From Herpetosiphon gulosus (GTDB taxonomy: Bacteria > Chloroflexota > Chloroflexia > Chloroflexales > Herpetosiphonaceae): a stretch of 64,000 bases of DNA. The stretch covers positions 1 to 64,000 of the forward strand of contig NZ_BAABRU010000007.1 in the NCBI RefSeq assembly GCF_039545135.1. Reading direction: 5' to 3'. Positions within the stretch are counted from its first letter, which is position 1, and every line of letters begins with the position of its first letter. A program made the position numbers and the translations under genes. Positions 38,742 to 48,459 of the stretch are shown piece by piece. The notes beneath the pieces were generated by a model that saw only the letters and a list, made by a program, of their open reading frames with translations, searched no databases and was not told where the DNA came from.

Positions 38742-39533
38742 GTGGCTAGTCTACGTGTGGGGCATTGGGTTTGGGTGGGCTACTTGTTCGTTTGGGCTTG
38801 GAGCGTGCCATTATTGGCCTTTGATCTAGTGCCAGCTGGCGGCGAATTTATGGCAACCGTGATGCTGGTCGTGCCGGGCGGGCTGGCAGCTTGGTGGCTA
38901 ATTCAACGTTATGGTAAGCTAGGTTGGCTCAGCAGCCTGATTATTGCGGTTGGTTCGTGGCTTACCGAGCATCTCGGGGTTACCACAGGTTGGCCGTTTG
39001 GTGCATATCAATATAATGCTGTGCTTTTGCCCGAAATTGTTGGCGTTGTGCCCTTGGCGATTCCGTTTGCATGGCTGTTGGTTGTGCCAGGCGCACTCGA
39101 ATTAAGTCGAATGCTCATGCCAAAAGTTGGTTTTTGGCCAACGGTCTTGGGTGCTGCCAGCCTTGCCATGCTGTTTGATTTGGTGATCGAGCCAGTGGCG
39201 GTGTATGTCAATCGCTATTGGACTTGGCTCGAAACCGGCCCGCTGTTTGGAATTCCAACCGCCAATTTTGTAGCGTGGTGGGGCTTAGCCTTCATTTTAG
39301 CCTTGGCAACTGAAATGCTTGGGCAAAGCACAACCAAAGCAGCCCAAAGCCCCAAACTCAACTTGCCAATTGCAATCTATTTGCTCAATTTAGCACTGTT
39401 CACGCTGGTCAATCTGACCCATCAGCAATTAGCTGCGGGAGCCTTGGGTTTATTGTTGTTGGCAGGCTTTGGCTGGCGCTTGCAACAACGCCAGATTGCT
39501 TGGCATTGGCGTTACGATCAATTAATTCAATAA
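38742..39533 (+). CDS. cruF: Carotenoid biosynthesis membrane protein (CruF-like hydratase family)
   Basis: About 263 residues with seven or more membrane helices. Motifs such as TEHLGVTTGWPFGAYQY and DLVIEPVAVYVNRYWTW are characteristic of the DUF422/CruF carotenoid family, which includes 1',2'-hydratases acting on carotenoid end groups. GTG 38742 is chosen because AGGGG lies eight bases upstream; GTG 38733 has none. No other carotenoid gene is nearby. The gene is convergent with a glycosyltransferase, the stops being three bases apart; a link to carotenoid glycosylation is possible but unproven. Confidence 0.75.
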   Translation: MASLRVGHWVWVGYLFVWAWSVPLLAFDLVPAGGEFMATVMLVVPGGLAAWWLIQRYGKLGWLSSLIIAVGSWLTEHLGVTTGWPFGAYQYNAVLLPEIVGVVPLAIPFAWLLVVPGALELSRMLMPKVGFWPTVLGAASLAMLFDLVIEPVAVYVNRYWTWLETGPLFGIPTANFVAWWGLAFILALATEMLGQSTTKAAQSPKLNLPIAIYLLNLALFTLVNLTHQQLAAGALGLLLLAGFGWRLQQRQIAWHWRYDQLIQ

Positions 39534-39536
39534 CAA

Positions 39537-40892
39537 TTATGCCAATAAATTTCGTAGCCGCGCCGCCAAACGATCAAGCAACGGCGCATCGTCATCAACT
39601 AAGCCAAGTTGGGCAGCTTTATGACCAATCGTTTGGGCGATTGAATGGTGGATGGTGACGGTATTAATATCCCACAATGGCTCACGTTGCGGTTCCAAGC
39701 GCGGCCAGCCCTGCACGCGGCTCAGGTGATCGGCATAGCCTCGCGCGGCCAAGGGCAAACTATGCTTTTCGGCGACATAACGGCGGGCATTGGTTTCCAT
39801 GGCCTCGCGTAGGGCAACATCGGCCCATAAACGCTGGGCATAGGCCGCGATCAAGGCAACTTCATCGCGATCGACGGGAACATGCGCCACCACATCGGCG
39901 GGCAATTCGCTAAATGTAGCAATATCGCTAACTAACACTGCGCGGCCAGCACCCAACAAGCGCAACAAACTGGCCGAAGTCTCGCCAGCCGAAGGGTAGC
40001 GCCCATTGAAACAAAGATCAGCCGCCGCAACATAGCGGTTAAAATCAGCATGATCAACATAGCCCGTGACTTGGACGCTTTCGCCAAGCTGCAAACGTTG
40101 GAGCAAGGCCTTGAGATCGTAGCTCGGCGAGACGCTACCAACTAAAATATACCGTGCATCGGGATAGTTACGGCGAAATTGGGCAAAAGCCTGAAGTGCC
40201 TGTTCAATCCGTTTATAAGGGTTGATATGGCCGAAACTGGCCCAAATTGGAATGTCGGCGGGCAATTGGAGCGCTTGACGCGCAGCCAATCGATCAGGCG
40301 GTGGCAGCAAGGGCACACCCATTGGAACCAGCGAAGTCGCCAAATTGAGACGCTGTTGCTGCACTCGATCAAGCACATATTGGCTATGGGCAATCAGGCT
40401 GCTGGCTTGGGCGATAACTGGCTCAGAAAGCGGAAAATCGAATACTGCATCGCCAAGTTGACCACGCTCCATACGTTGGGCAATGCTTGTGCCGTTCTCA
40501 GCATAATAGTGCTGGATTAATTGGCGGTAGCTTGTGACATTTTTCAAGCGATTGGCAGCATGCCAAAGCATTAAATGGTGTAAGACATAATCGTGTAGCA
40601 CCACAATTCCAGGCAAGCTTTGCAAACTTTGCCAAAAACGACTGTGGGCAGGGCTATTGCCCATATGATAGATAATTGCATCGAAGGGTTGCCGCGTATG
40701 CTGCTTGGCTAAATCGCTAATGCGGATAATCGGCAGTTTCGCGAGTAGTTGTTGATTGGTCGGCTGAACCTCAGGATCAACCACCAAGGTCAGATCAACA
40801 TACTGCCCCAAGTAGGGCAATAATTCCTCGCTATAATCCGAAATACCCGATTCAACTGGATTGACTGGGGTGCAAAAAGCCACACGCTGCAT
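39537..40892 (-). CDS. Glycosyltransferase, GT4-like
   Basis: About 451 residues with a GT-B fold: an N-terminal ESGISDYSEELLPYL acceptor-side motif, and the nucleotide-sugar half with WASFGHINPYKRIEQALQAF, ARYILVGS, VQVTGYVDHADF and RYPSAGETSASLLRLLGAGR, which resembles the usual E-x7-E region. ATG 40892 is favoured because TGAGG precedes it; the alternative TTG is at 40904. It starts a short distance after mobA on the same strand, so it may end a CHAT-mobA-glycosyltransferase operon. Donor and acceptor are unknown. Confidence 0.82.
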   Translation of the reverse strand: MQRVAFCTPVNPVESGISDYSEELLPYLGQYVDLTLVVDPEVQPTNQQLLAKLPIIRISDLAKQHTRQPFDAIIYHMGNSPAHSRFWQSLQSLPGIVVLHDYVLHHLMLWHAANRLKNVTSYRQLIQHYYAENGTSIAQRMERGQLGDAVFDFPLSEPVIAQASSLIAHSQYVLDRVQQQRLNLATSLVPMGVPLLPPPDRLAARQALQLPADIPIWASFGHINPYKRIEQALQAFAQFRRNYPDARYILVGSVSPSYDLKALLQRLQLGESVQVTGYVDHADFNRYVAAADLCFNGRYPSAGETSASLLRLLGAGRAVLVSDIATFSELPADVVAHVPVDRDEVALIAAYAQRLWADVALREAMETNARRYVAEKHSLPLAARGYADHLSRVQGWPRLEPQREPLWDINTVTIHHSIAQTIGHKAAQLGLVDDDAPLLDRLAARLRNLLA

Positions 40893-40916
40893 GACAGGCC
40901 TCAACTAGCATTTTGG

Positions 40917-41528
40917 CTATAGTACCTTAACTGCTGCCAGTTGGTGCAAATCGTCCAAGCGATTGAGATTATGTAAATGCTGATACCACGGACTAGTGCT
41001 GGTGATTGGCCAAACTTGGGGCTGGAGTTGTTCAATCAGTTGGGTTAATCGATATTGACCAGTGGTCAACGCCTGCTCAAAGTGGGGCAAGCAAGCGCGT
41101 TGATAGAGTGCACACAATGGTTCCCACCCACCACGCTGTTGCGAATCGGCTTGGCGTTGCGGTACGACTGCCAAGCTATGGCGTGGCAGATTCAGCAATT
41201 CTTGTAACAATCCGGTTGAGAGTAAGGGCAAATCGGCGGCTAACACCAACGTCCATTCAGTCGCAAGTTGGCGCATGCCCGCTACAATTCCGGCCAGCGG
41301 GCCAGCATCAGGCACAGCATCTTGAAGCAATGGCACACTTAATTCAGGCCACTCAGTCGGATCGTTTAAGCTTATGACAACTTGATTGGACATCGTTTGA
41401 GCAACTGCCAGCGTATGTTCGAGCAAGGTTAGGCCATGCTCGCCCCACAACCGCAGGCGGCGTTTATCACTACCAAAACGTCGCGCCTTGCCGCCAGCAA
41501 TAATTACACAACCAAGCTCAGCCATCAT
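40917..41528 (-). CDS. mobA: Molybdenum cofactor guanylyltransferase
   Basis: The 203-residue protein starts GCVIIAGGKARRFGSDKRRL, the GTP-binding loop of MobA. It continues with VPLLQDAVPDAGPLAGIVAGM and LAADLPLL, the metal-binding aspartate region. MobA links GMP to molybdopterin to form the guanine dinucleotide cofactor of DMSO-reductase-family enzymes. The ATG overlaps the stop of the upstream CHAT gene (ATGA), so translation is coupled. No other molybdenum-cofactor gene lies in the window. Confidence 0.88.
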   Translation of the reverse strand: MMAELGCVIIAGGKARRFGSDKRRLRLWGEHGLTLLEHTLAVAQTMSNQVVISLNDPTEWPELSVPLLQDAVPDAGPLAGIVAGMRQLATEWTLVLAADLPLLSTGLLQELLNLPRHSLAVVPQRQADSQQRGGWEPLCALYQRACLPHFEQALTTGQYRLTQLIEQLQPQVWPITSTSPWYQHLHNLNRLDDLHQLAAVKVL

Positions 41529-43027
41529 TGGCTCAATTCCGTAATCCGCTTTTGAATTTCCGCAATATCTTGGCGCAAGTCATCTTGTTGGTTCAATAAA
41601 TGAACAGGCACGCCAATCCCATATTTAGCAATTTGCATCTTGGTGTTATGTAAATTCTTCTCTTTGAGCGCCAGCAATTCACGCTCTGCTGCTAGGGCTT
41701 GTTGCTTATCATTCGCTGAACTTGGAGTATTTGGCTGGCTAGAACCATGATTGATAGTCGTTTGATTATGATTACCAGCCACCACGTTGCCAAAAGAGAA
41801 ATTACCGCCACTAAAGGTATTGCCGCTGCCCATGAAATTATTGATGCTATTGCCAGAAGTTGGCGTTGCGGGAGGAGCGGTTTCGTTCGTTGGCGCTGTG
41901 GTTGGGGTTACCACCTGATTACTTGGCGCTGGAGGATTAGGAAGATTGAACAACACTCCATCATCAGCCCGCATATACAGCGTCGCCAAGCCCCAATCAA
42001 GCTGGCCAAAATTATAGGCAATAATTGCTTTACGTCCTTCAGCAACACAAGCATCAATTGGCGTACCGGTTGCGAGTACCCGATAAAATTCCTCAGCAAA
42101 GGCCTTGCCTGCTGTATCTAAAATTGATGATTGCATGGCCACAACCGCCGGAATATTGGCTGCCATCAGGGCTGGGGCAATTCCGCGCAGCAAGGCAGTT
42201 GAGGAAACCGTACTGGTTTTACAAGCATTCAGCACCACCAAACGCACCGAGGAATTGCGCAAGAGCGTTGCTAATGTACGAGCAGTTGAAAGATGTTTTT
42301 TACCATTGCCATCATCGAGAATTAATGCTCCAGTTGTGCCTTGGAAATCGCCATGACCTACATAATGCACAATATGTGGTCGCCATTCACGCACAAGCCG
42401 CTGAAGTTTCGGCGCAGTTAATTGAGTTTCTTCAATAATTTCAACTTGATTTTGGGTAACCAACGGCTCTAACGAACGATGAATCGCCGCTAGTTCACCT
42501 TGAATATCGACAGGATGGGTAGTAGCCATTTCGGCTGGCAAGGCTCCCACTAAGGCGATCCGTAATTTTTCTTGGCCCAAACTCAAAACTGGCACCGATT
42601 CAGGAAAAGTCAAAAATCGACAGATTGAATGATCGGTTGTCAGGGGAATTCCCGCGCTATCGCAGGCAAACTCCCATGGAATCGTGGCAACTGTAGCTAA
42701 AGCAGGGTTGTTGGCATCAATATTGAGTTTAATCCGCAATGATTGACCTTGGGAGCGAGCCGTCTCACGGGCTGTTGTAAATAACGCCCAAATTTTGCCT
42801 TTCAACAATGTTTCGTAGAGCACAATTCCAAAATCAACCACCTGATCTTCAGTAAGAGGGGTGTTATAATCCAAGGCGGTTTGAAAGGCCTGATAGCGCG
42901 GATCATCAACGGGCAAAATTAGGCTATCGCTATCTTGCATGCCTTTGGCTGTGCGCCCATGCACTACAAAACTATTTTCAGCATCTTTTGGGTTGATCGT
43001 TAATTCAAAGTCGGCATAGCTACTCAT
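41525..43027 (-). CDS. CHAT-domain caspase-like protease with C-terminal helical module
   Basis: About 500 residues from ATG 43027, which has GGAG nine bases upstream. The N-terminal 150 residues form a beta-rich CHAT-associated region. The CHAT peptidase follows with catalytic H225 in HYVGHGDF and C269 in VVLNACKTS. After that come a proline/threonine linker, a glycine/asparagine-rich stretch (GSGNTFSGGNFSFGNVVAGN), and a coiled-coil end with KYGIGVPVHLLNQQDDLRQDI. To me this end resembles small helical adaptor (effector-associated) modules seen next to caspase-like, TIR and STAND proteins in Chloroflexota and cyanobacteria. It probably cleaves a protein target after activation through this module. 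Its gene is coupled to mobA. Confidence 0.85.
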   Translation of the reverse strand: MSSYADFELTINPKDAENSFVVHGRTAKGMQDSDSLILPVDDPRYQAFQTALDYNTPLTEDQVVDFGIVLYETLLKGKIWALFTTARETARSQGQSLRIKLNIDANNPALATVATIPWEFACDSAGIPLTTDHSICRFLTFPESVPVLSLGQEKLRIALVGALPAEMATTHPVDIQGELAAIHRSLEPLVTQNQVEIIEETQLTAPKLQRLVREWRPHIVHYVGHGDFQGTTGALILDDGNGKKHLSTARTLATLLRNSSVRLVVLNACKTSTVSSTALLRGIAPALMAANIPAVVAMQSSILDTAGKAFAEEFYRVLATGTPIDACVAEGRKAIIAYNFGQLDWGLATLYMRADDGVLFNLPNPPAPSNQVVTPTTAPTNETAPPATPTSGNSINNFMGSGNTFSGGNFSFGNVVAGNHNQTTINHGSSQPNTPSSANDKQQALAAERELLALKEKNLHNTKMQIAKYGIGVPVHLLNQQDDLRQDIAEIQKRITELSQ

Positions 43028-43198
43028 ACGCAACAACTCCATAGCGCTACAGTGCGAAACTAGCAGCATCATACACTTAAAGGGCTTGTTGGGGCAAGAG
43101 TGAGCCGAGGGATTAAAACCAGCAAAGAATTATTTGTTTTTTGCGGTTAGTAGTCTAATCAGCAAGCACACGACGTTTATGGTTTGGAGCAACCGCAT

Positions 43199-43253
43199 AA
43201 ATAATAGCTGGACGAGCCAATCACTTAATTGATAGCTCATCCAGCTATTATTT
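43199..43253 (-). terminator. Terminator of the M16 protease gene
   Basis: A 19-bp stem with one G/T-type mismatch (AAATAATAGCTGGACGAGC and near-complement) lies 18 bp after the stop. A/T-rich stem ends supply T-rich tails on both strands. Confidence 0.65.
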
Positions 43254-43270
43254 AAACGTAAATGCTTAGT

Positions 43271-45901
43271 TTAGGCGGCTGGGCCAGCCACACCAATCAC
43301 ATAGCGTTCGCTGGAAAGCAAGCGTTTAGCAGCAGCATGAATTTGTTCAAGCGTGATCGATCCGATAATCTCGGGATAGCGCTGCACATAATCGAGGCCT
43401 AAGTTGTAGCGCTCGATATTCAGCAACATATTAGCGATGCCACTGTTGGCCTCAAGGCTAATCCCCAGCATGCCTGTGAGATAGGCCACTGAATCGCTAC
43501 GTTCGAGTTCGCTAATACCTTCGGCCAGCAAGTGATCAACTTCCTCTTGGATGGCACTCAGTGCCCGATCAACATTCTTGGCATTGATCCCAGCATAGAT
43601 GATCCACGCGCCAGCCCCAACATCAGCATCGATCCGGCTGGTGGCATAATAGGCAAGGCCTTGTTTATCGCGCACATTTTCGCCTAAACGCCCCATCAAC
43701 CCCAATTGACCAAGCACTAAATTGGCCATCATCGCTGCATAGAAATCGGGGTCGGTGCGAGCCAAACCTGGCACGGCCCAAACCAAGTCGGATTGGGTTT
43801 TGCCTGCGACCTCGATTTCGCGGCGCAGCACAGTTGGCGGCAGATCGACAGTTGGTACGGCGGTCGTTGGTGGCTCGCCTTGACCTTGCCAATCGCCAAA
43901 CCAACGCTCAACTTCGGCCAAAATCGCCGTTTCGTCAATAGCGCCAACAATTGCGATGGTGGTGGCGGCAGGGTGATAACGTTTGGCAAAGGCGGCAAGA
44001 TCAGCAGTAGTAATCCCAGGCACGGTGTCTAACGAGCCGTTGGGTGAAAAATAATAAGGATGATTGCTGGGATACAGTTGTTCCCGCGCAGCTTTCGATG
44101 CCTGCGAACGGGTATCTTGCTCACTTTGGCGCAGCATGGTGGTAAATTGGGTACGCAAACGCTCGATTTCACGCTCAGGGAAAGTCGGGTTGCGCAGCAC
44201 ATCAGCCAATAATTCTAAAATTAATGGGGCATCATCGCTTAAGGCTTTGCCCCCAAACGAGGTGGTGTGACGGCCTGCACTAGCGGCAATCGAGCAGCCG
44301 CGATCTTCGGTAAGATTGGTAATATCGTGGAAACTGCGGGTGGTCGTGCCACGAGTGAGTGCGGCAGCAGTAAACACCGCCACACCATTTAATGCACTTG
44401 GCTCGTGCACTTGACCCAGCGCAATTTCGCCCTGAATGCTGACGGTTGGGCTATTGGGGTTACGCTGCAATAACACCACAATGCCGTTGCTCAACACATG
44501 GCGGGTTGCTGGCGGTGCATTGTTGGCGGCAGCGGTGGCTTCAGCTTCAGCCGCCTTGGCATTATAAAAACTTAAGGCTGGGTGAAATGTGCGAGCAGTT
44601 GGGGTAATTTGGCCTCCGCCACTGCTATTGCTTGGCGTAAAGACCCCAACATTGCGCTGTTTTGGTGCGAGATACTGCTGAGCAACTCGTTGAACATCGG
44701 CAGCAGTTACCGCCGCAATCTCATCCAACGAACTATCAGCACGTTCATATGAGTCAAGGGTTTGCCACATCCCCAACATCATGGCTTGATTGCTAATCCG
44801 TTCGAGGCTGTAGGCTTGTTGGGCCCGCACTTGGCGCTGAATTTTGTGCAATTCAGCCTCGCTAATTGGCGTTTGTTGCAGCTTCTCGATTTCAGTGTAG
44901 AGCGCTTGCTCAACTTGCTCGACTGTACGATCAGGCCGCACGGTTGCCCCAATTTCAAATAAAAATGGATCAAGCGTTGCCATAAACGATGAATAAGCGC
45001 CAGTTGCCAATTCGCCCTCAACCAAGGCCCGATACAAACGGGCTGAGCGATTGGTTTGAGCGCCGCCGCCCGTGAACGAAGGCGATTTACCACCTGTCAA
45101 GACGGCATCAAGCACAGTCAAGGCGGCCCAATCGGGCGAGGTGGCTGGTGGTGCATGGAAAGCCATTTGAATCATTGAGTTGGGGCCAGGCCGCGAAACA
45201 TGCACACGGCGTTCACCCTGTTGTTCTGGCTCCTCGCCACGCACTTCGGGCAAGGGCAAGCCTTGGGGAATCGAGCCATACAATTCTTCGATTTGTTTGA
45301 GCACTTCGTCGGTGTTGAACGCGCCGACGACCACCAAAACTGCGTTGTTGGGAGCGTAAAAGGTCTTGTAGTGGGTATATAAATCTTCGCGGGTCATGGC
45401 TCGCAGGTCGCTCTTCCAGCCGATAACCCCATTGCGATAGGGATGCACTTTGAAGGCGGTTGAACGCAATTCTTCATCAAGCCAAAAACTCGGGCTGTTT
45501 TCGTTGCCCTCGCGTTCCGAGATGATTACTGTGCGTTCAGAAGCCACTTCATCAGGATCAAATGATGAATTGACCATGCGATCGGCTTCGATTTGCAACC
45601 CCAAACTGAGACGATCGGCTGGCAAGGTTTCATAATAGGCGGTGTAGTCAATCCAAGTAAAGCCATTGAATGTACCGCCATTACGGGCAATCGTGGCATC
45701 AAACGCGCCTTTGGGCATCGATGGCGTGCCCTTAAACAACATATGCTCACACCAGTGCGAAATGCCCGAAATGCCCACCCGTTCGTTGCGCCCGCCAACT
45801 TTATACCAAATCCAGTTGGTCGCGATTGGTGCGGTATGCACCTCGCGGGTGAGCACAGTCAAGCCATTGGGTAGCCGATGAAGATTGGTTGCAAGTGTCA
45901 T
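43271..45901 (-). CDS. M16-family zinc metalloprotease (double-domain insulinase type)
   Basis: The 876-residue protein holds two full M16 units. The first has the inverted zinc motif HWCEHMLFKG (HxxEH) and the distal glutamate region WLDEELRSTAF. The second half, from about residue 460, repeats the fold (HVLSNGIVVLLQRNPNSPTV) but has no HxxEH and is structural, as in PqqL/YmxG pairs. No signal peptide is visible, so it is probably cytoplasmic or peripheral. It is predicted to degrade peptides or process a precursor. AGGAGA seven bases upstream fixes the ATG. Confidence 0.9.
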   Translation of the reverse strand: MTLATNLHRLPNGLTVLTREVHTAPIATNWIWYKVGGRNERVGISGISHWCEHMLFKGTPSMPKGAFDATIARNGGTFNGFTWIDYTAYYETLPADRLSLGLQIEADRMVNSSFDPDEVASERTVIISEREGNENSPSFWLDEELRSTAFKVHPYRNGVIGWKSDLRAMTREDLYTHYKTFYAPNNAVLVVVGAFNTDEVLKQIEELYGSIPQGLPLPEVRGEEPEQQGERRVHVSRPGPNSMIQMAFHAPPATSPDWAALTVLDAVLTGGKSPSFTGGGAQTNRSARLYRALVEGELATGAYSSFMATLDPFLFEIGATVRPDRTVEQVEQALYTEIEKLQQTPISEAELHKIQRQVRAQQAYSLERISNQAMMLGMWQTLDSYERADSSLDEIAAVTAADVQRVAQQYLAPKQRNVGVFTPSNSSGGGQITPTARTFHPALSFYNAKAAEAEATAAANNAPPATRHVLSNGIVVLLQRNPNSPTVSIQGEIALGQVHEPSALNGVAVFTAAALTRGTTTRSFHDITNLTEDRGCSIAASAGRHTTSFGGKALSDDAPLILELLADVLRNPTFPEREIERLRTQFTTMLRQSEQDTRSQASKAAREQLYPSNHPYYFSPNGSLDTVPGITTADLAAFAKRYHPAATTIAIVGAIDETAILAEVERWFGDWQGQGEPPTTAVPTVDLPPTVLRREIEVAGKTQSDLVWAVPGLARTDPDFYAAMMANLVLGQLGLMGRLGENVRDKQGLAYYATSRIDADVGAGAWIIYAGINAKNVDRALSAIQEEVDHLLAEGISELERSDSVAYLTGMLGISLEANSGIANMLLNIERYNLGLDYVQRYPEIIGSITLEQIHAAAKRLLSSERYVIGVAGPAA

Positions 45902-46033
45902 TCAGCTGTCTCCTGCAAAAGAAACCTGTCAGTATTATAGAGCCGAAAAGCTGACCGTGCCGCTTGCAAGCTATTAACATTGGCAAGCGTAATTCACACT
46001 AAAAGGGGATTTAGTACGGGCGCATAAACAGGA

Positions 46034-46062
46034 TTGCGAGCACGATTATTCTAGGCTATGAT
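46034..46062 (+). promoter_or_regulatory. Candidate promoter of the RsbR-like gene
   Basis: TTGCGA (46034-46039), 17-bp spacer, TATGAT (46057-46062), about 90 bp before the ATG. Confidence 0.45.
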
Positions 46063-46155
46063 GTTTTTAGCCCTTGGTAATCAACTAAATACATTAGCGC
46101 CACTCTGATCAATCGCTATGTTCGATCAATGATGCCGCAACAACGGAGCCTATCG

Positions 46156-46983
46156 ATGCAATCTATTCTTGAGCATATTCAAGCGCACCTTGATCGCTAC
46201 GTTACTACCGCCACCGATCGCGTCTTCGCAGCCAAAATTAATTTGTATCGTAGTTTTGGCTATGATCAATTGCAAACCTCAATTCGCTATGCCTACATGG
46301 CCTTTGTGAGCGATCTCAGCACTGGTAAAGTTGAGGCGATGCCCAATTTTCTGATGCGAATTGGTCCACAACGCGCTGAACAAGGTGCAACTGTTGAAGA
46401 TATTTTGTTCGGCATCAACATGGGCGTTGAGGTAATTACCGAAGATCTGAATGCGACATTTGCCGATAATCCTGCTGCGCTTTTGTGGTGGATGCAACAA
46501 ATGCATGCGATTGTCTATACTGGGGCGATGAAACTCTCGGATACGATTCTCAAAGCGCGGGAACAGCATATTCGTGAGCAGGCCAGCCAAATCGCCGAAT
46601 TTTCAACCCCAATTATTCCACTTTCGCAAGGTGTGTTAGTTGTCCCATTGATTGGCGTTTTGGGCGAACAACGGGCCAGCCGCATTACCGAAGCCTTATT
46701 GCAACGCATCAGCGAGGAGCAAGCCTCAACAGTATTAATTGATGTAACTGGGGTTCCGGTAGTTGATACCCAAGTTGCCCACAACTTAATTCAATCGGCG
46801 CAGGCGGCCAAATTGGTCGGAGCCGAGGTTTTATTGGTGGGCATTCGGCCTGAAATGGCCCAAACCTTGGTGCAACTCGGGGTAAATTTGCAGGGCGTGC
46901 GCACTCAAGGCACCTTACAGGCCGGGGTTGAATATGCCTTTGAACGCCAGAAACGCCAAAGCAGCAAACCGATGCGGCGCTAA
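46156..46983 (+). CDS. RsbR-like STAS-domain regulator
   Basis: About 275 residues. The N-terminal 150 residues are helical and globin-like in length, as in RsbR co-antagonists. The C-terminal STAS domain (about 160-265) has VLIDVTGVPVVDTQVAHNLIQSAQ, the anti-sigma-antagonist core with candidate phosphorylatable T/S positions, and GAEVLLVGIRPEMAQTL. In stressosomes such proteins bind RsbS and the kinase RsbT; neither is adjacent here, so the partners are elsewhere or the role differs. ATG 46156 is chosen for GGAG at seven bases; the 46129 ATG has no good site. Confidence 0.85.
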   Translation: MQSILEHIQAHLDRYVTTATDRVFAAKINLYRSFGYDQLQTSIRYAYMAFVSDLSTGKVEAMPNFLMRIGPQRAEQGATVEDILFGINMGVEVITEDLNATFADNPAALLWWMQQMHAIVYTGAMKLSDTILKAREQHIREQASQIAEFSTPIIPLSQGVLVVPLIGVLGEQRASRITEALLQRISEEQASTVLIDVTGVPVVDTQVAHNLIQSAQAAKLVGAEVLLVGIRPEMAQTLVQLGVNLQGVRTQGTLQAGVEYAFERQKRQSSKPMRR

Positions 46984-47111
46984 CTCAAGCCCAAATCTGA
47001 CCTAAATTGGTAGTACAATGAGTGCCAACAGAACCTGTGTGCGGCTCAGCGCCGAGTTGTTGCTAGGTTTTCTCGCTGTAGCAGCCAGTTTGTGGCCGTG
47101 AGGGAGCATTC

Positions 47112-48287
47112 ATGATCACTGGGGATTTCTTTGATCAAGTGATTGATCGAGTTAACACCAATTCGGTAAAGTGGGATATGCGTGAGCAATTCTTAGGTGG
47201 TGCTGATGTGCTGCCGTTATGGGTTGCAGATATGGATTTTCGCTCGCCGCCAGCCGTGACTGCGGCGCTGATCGAGCGGGCACAACACCCAATTTATGGC
47301 TATGCGGCGAGACCTGAGCGCATGTTCAAAGCCATTCAACATTGGAATCAAACTCGCCACAATTGGGAAATCCCCCAAGAGCAAATTGTGATTAATCCAG
47401 GGGTAGTGTTTGCATTAAATGTCGCTGTGCGAGCTTTTACCCAAGCTGGCGATGGGATTGTCGTTCAGCCACCAGTCTATGCACCGTTTTATGGCGCAAT
47501 CACCGAGAATGGCCGCACAATTATCGAAAATCGTTTGCTCGAAGTCGATGGTCACTACCAGATTGATTTTGCTGATCTTGAGGCCAAACTTGCTCAAGCC
47601 AAAATGCTGGTTTTGTGCAGCCCACACAATCCGGTTGGCCGGGTTTGGAACACCGATGAGCTAAATCGAATTGCCGATTTGTGTCTGCAATATAACGTGA
47701 TTGTAGTGAGCGACGAAATTCACTGCGATTTGGCCTTATTTACTGAATTTACCCCGCTTGGCCGTTTACGCCCCGATTTGGCCGACCAGCTGATTACCTT
47801 GGCTGCTCCCAGCAAAACCTTTAATTTACCTGGCCTAACGACTTCGTATGGCGTAATTGCCAACGAGGAGCATCGCCAGCGTTACGAAGCCGAAAAAGGC
47901 CGCAGCGGCTATCATGTTGGCACGGTTTTTGGCGATATTGGCCTAGCGGTAGCCTACGAATCGGGAGCTGAATGGCTCGATGCGCTGCATGACTATCTGC
48001 GCGAAAACTATCGCCTGATCGAACAAACCTTTGCCGACAATCCATTGGTACGGCTAACACCACTCGAAGGCACCTACTTGGCGTGGCTCGATTTTCGGGC
48101 AACTGGCTGGAGCGAAGAGGAATTGACCGAGCGTTTTCGCACCCATGCCAAAGTTGGTCCAGAAAAGGGCGGCTTGTATGGCGAAGCTGGCTTGGGCTTT
48201 TGGCGAGTCAATTTTGCCACGCCGCGCTCATTGTTGGCTGAAGGGTTGCGGCGCATGCAAGTGGCATTGGAAGAACATAGAACATAG
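47112..48287 (+). CDS. patB: PatB/MalY-type cystathionine beta-lyase (PLP aminotransferase fold I)
   Basis: The 391-residue enzyme has the typical MalY/PatB opening (VKWDMREQFLGGADVLPLWVADMDF), substrate/PLP motifs CSPHNPVGRVW and SDEIHCDL, and the Schiff-base lysine in APSKTFNLPGL. It probably cleaves C-S bonds of cystathionine or cysteine conjugates, producing homocysteine or thiol, ammonia and pyruvate. An aminotransferase role is a less likely alternative. A -10-like TACAAT lies at 47014-47019 without a clear -35. The ATG is preceded by GAGGGAG. Confidence 0.9.
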   Translation: MITGDFFDQVIDRVNTNSVKWDMREQFLGGADVLPLWVADMDFRSPPAVTAALIERAQHPIYGYAARPERMFKAIQHWNQTRHNWEIPQEQIVINPGVVFALNVAVRAFTQAGDGIVVQPPVYAPFYGAITENGRTIIENRLLEVDGHYQIDFADLEAKLAQAKMLVLCSPHNPVGRVWNTDELNRIADLCLQYNVIVVSDEIHCDLALFTEFTPLGRLRPDLADQLITLAAPSKTFNLPGLTTSYGVIANEEHRQRYEAEKGRSGYHVGTVFGDIGLAVAYESGAEWLDALHDYLRENYRLIEQTFADNPLVRLTPLEGTYLAWLDFRATGWSEEELTERFRTHAKVGPEKGGLYGEAGLGFWRVNFATPRSLLAEGLRRMQVALEEHRT

Positions 48288-48360
48288 AGCATAGAACATA
48301 AGAATGGAGATTGGGGATCGGGGATCAGGGATCGGTTCGGTTGTTGGCAGTTGGTGATGG

Positions 48361-48389
48361 AGTTATGATTGAAGCTTTCAATCATAACT
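48361..48389. terminator. Hairpin after patB
   Basis: Arms of 13 bp (AGTTATGATTGAA and its complement) flank a 3-nt loop. There is no strong T-run on plus, so termination of patB is only possible. Just upstream, 48275-48345 holds short imperfect repeats of AGAACAT and GGGGATC type. Confidence 0.45.
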
Positions 48390-48403
48390 GGATAAGCATC
48401 AAA

Positions 48404-48437
48404 AACAGCCCGAGATTCGATTGATTCTCGGGCTGTT
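48404..48437 (-). terminator. Terminator of the M23 peptidase gene
   Basis: A perfect 12-bp stem (AACAGCCCGAGA and its complement) is followed on the minus strand by TTTTT. It lies 22 bp after the stop codon. Confidence 0.8.
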
Positions 48438-48459
48438 TGGCTTTATTGGTTAGATTATG

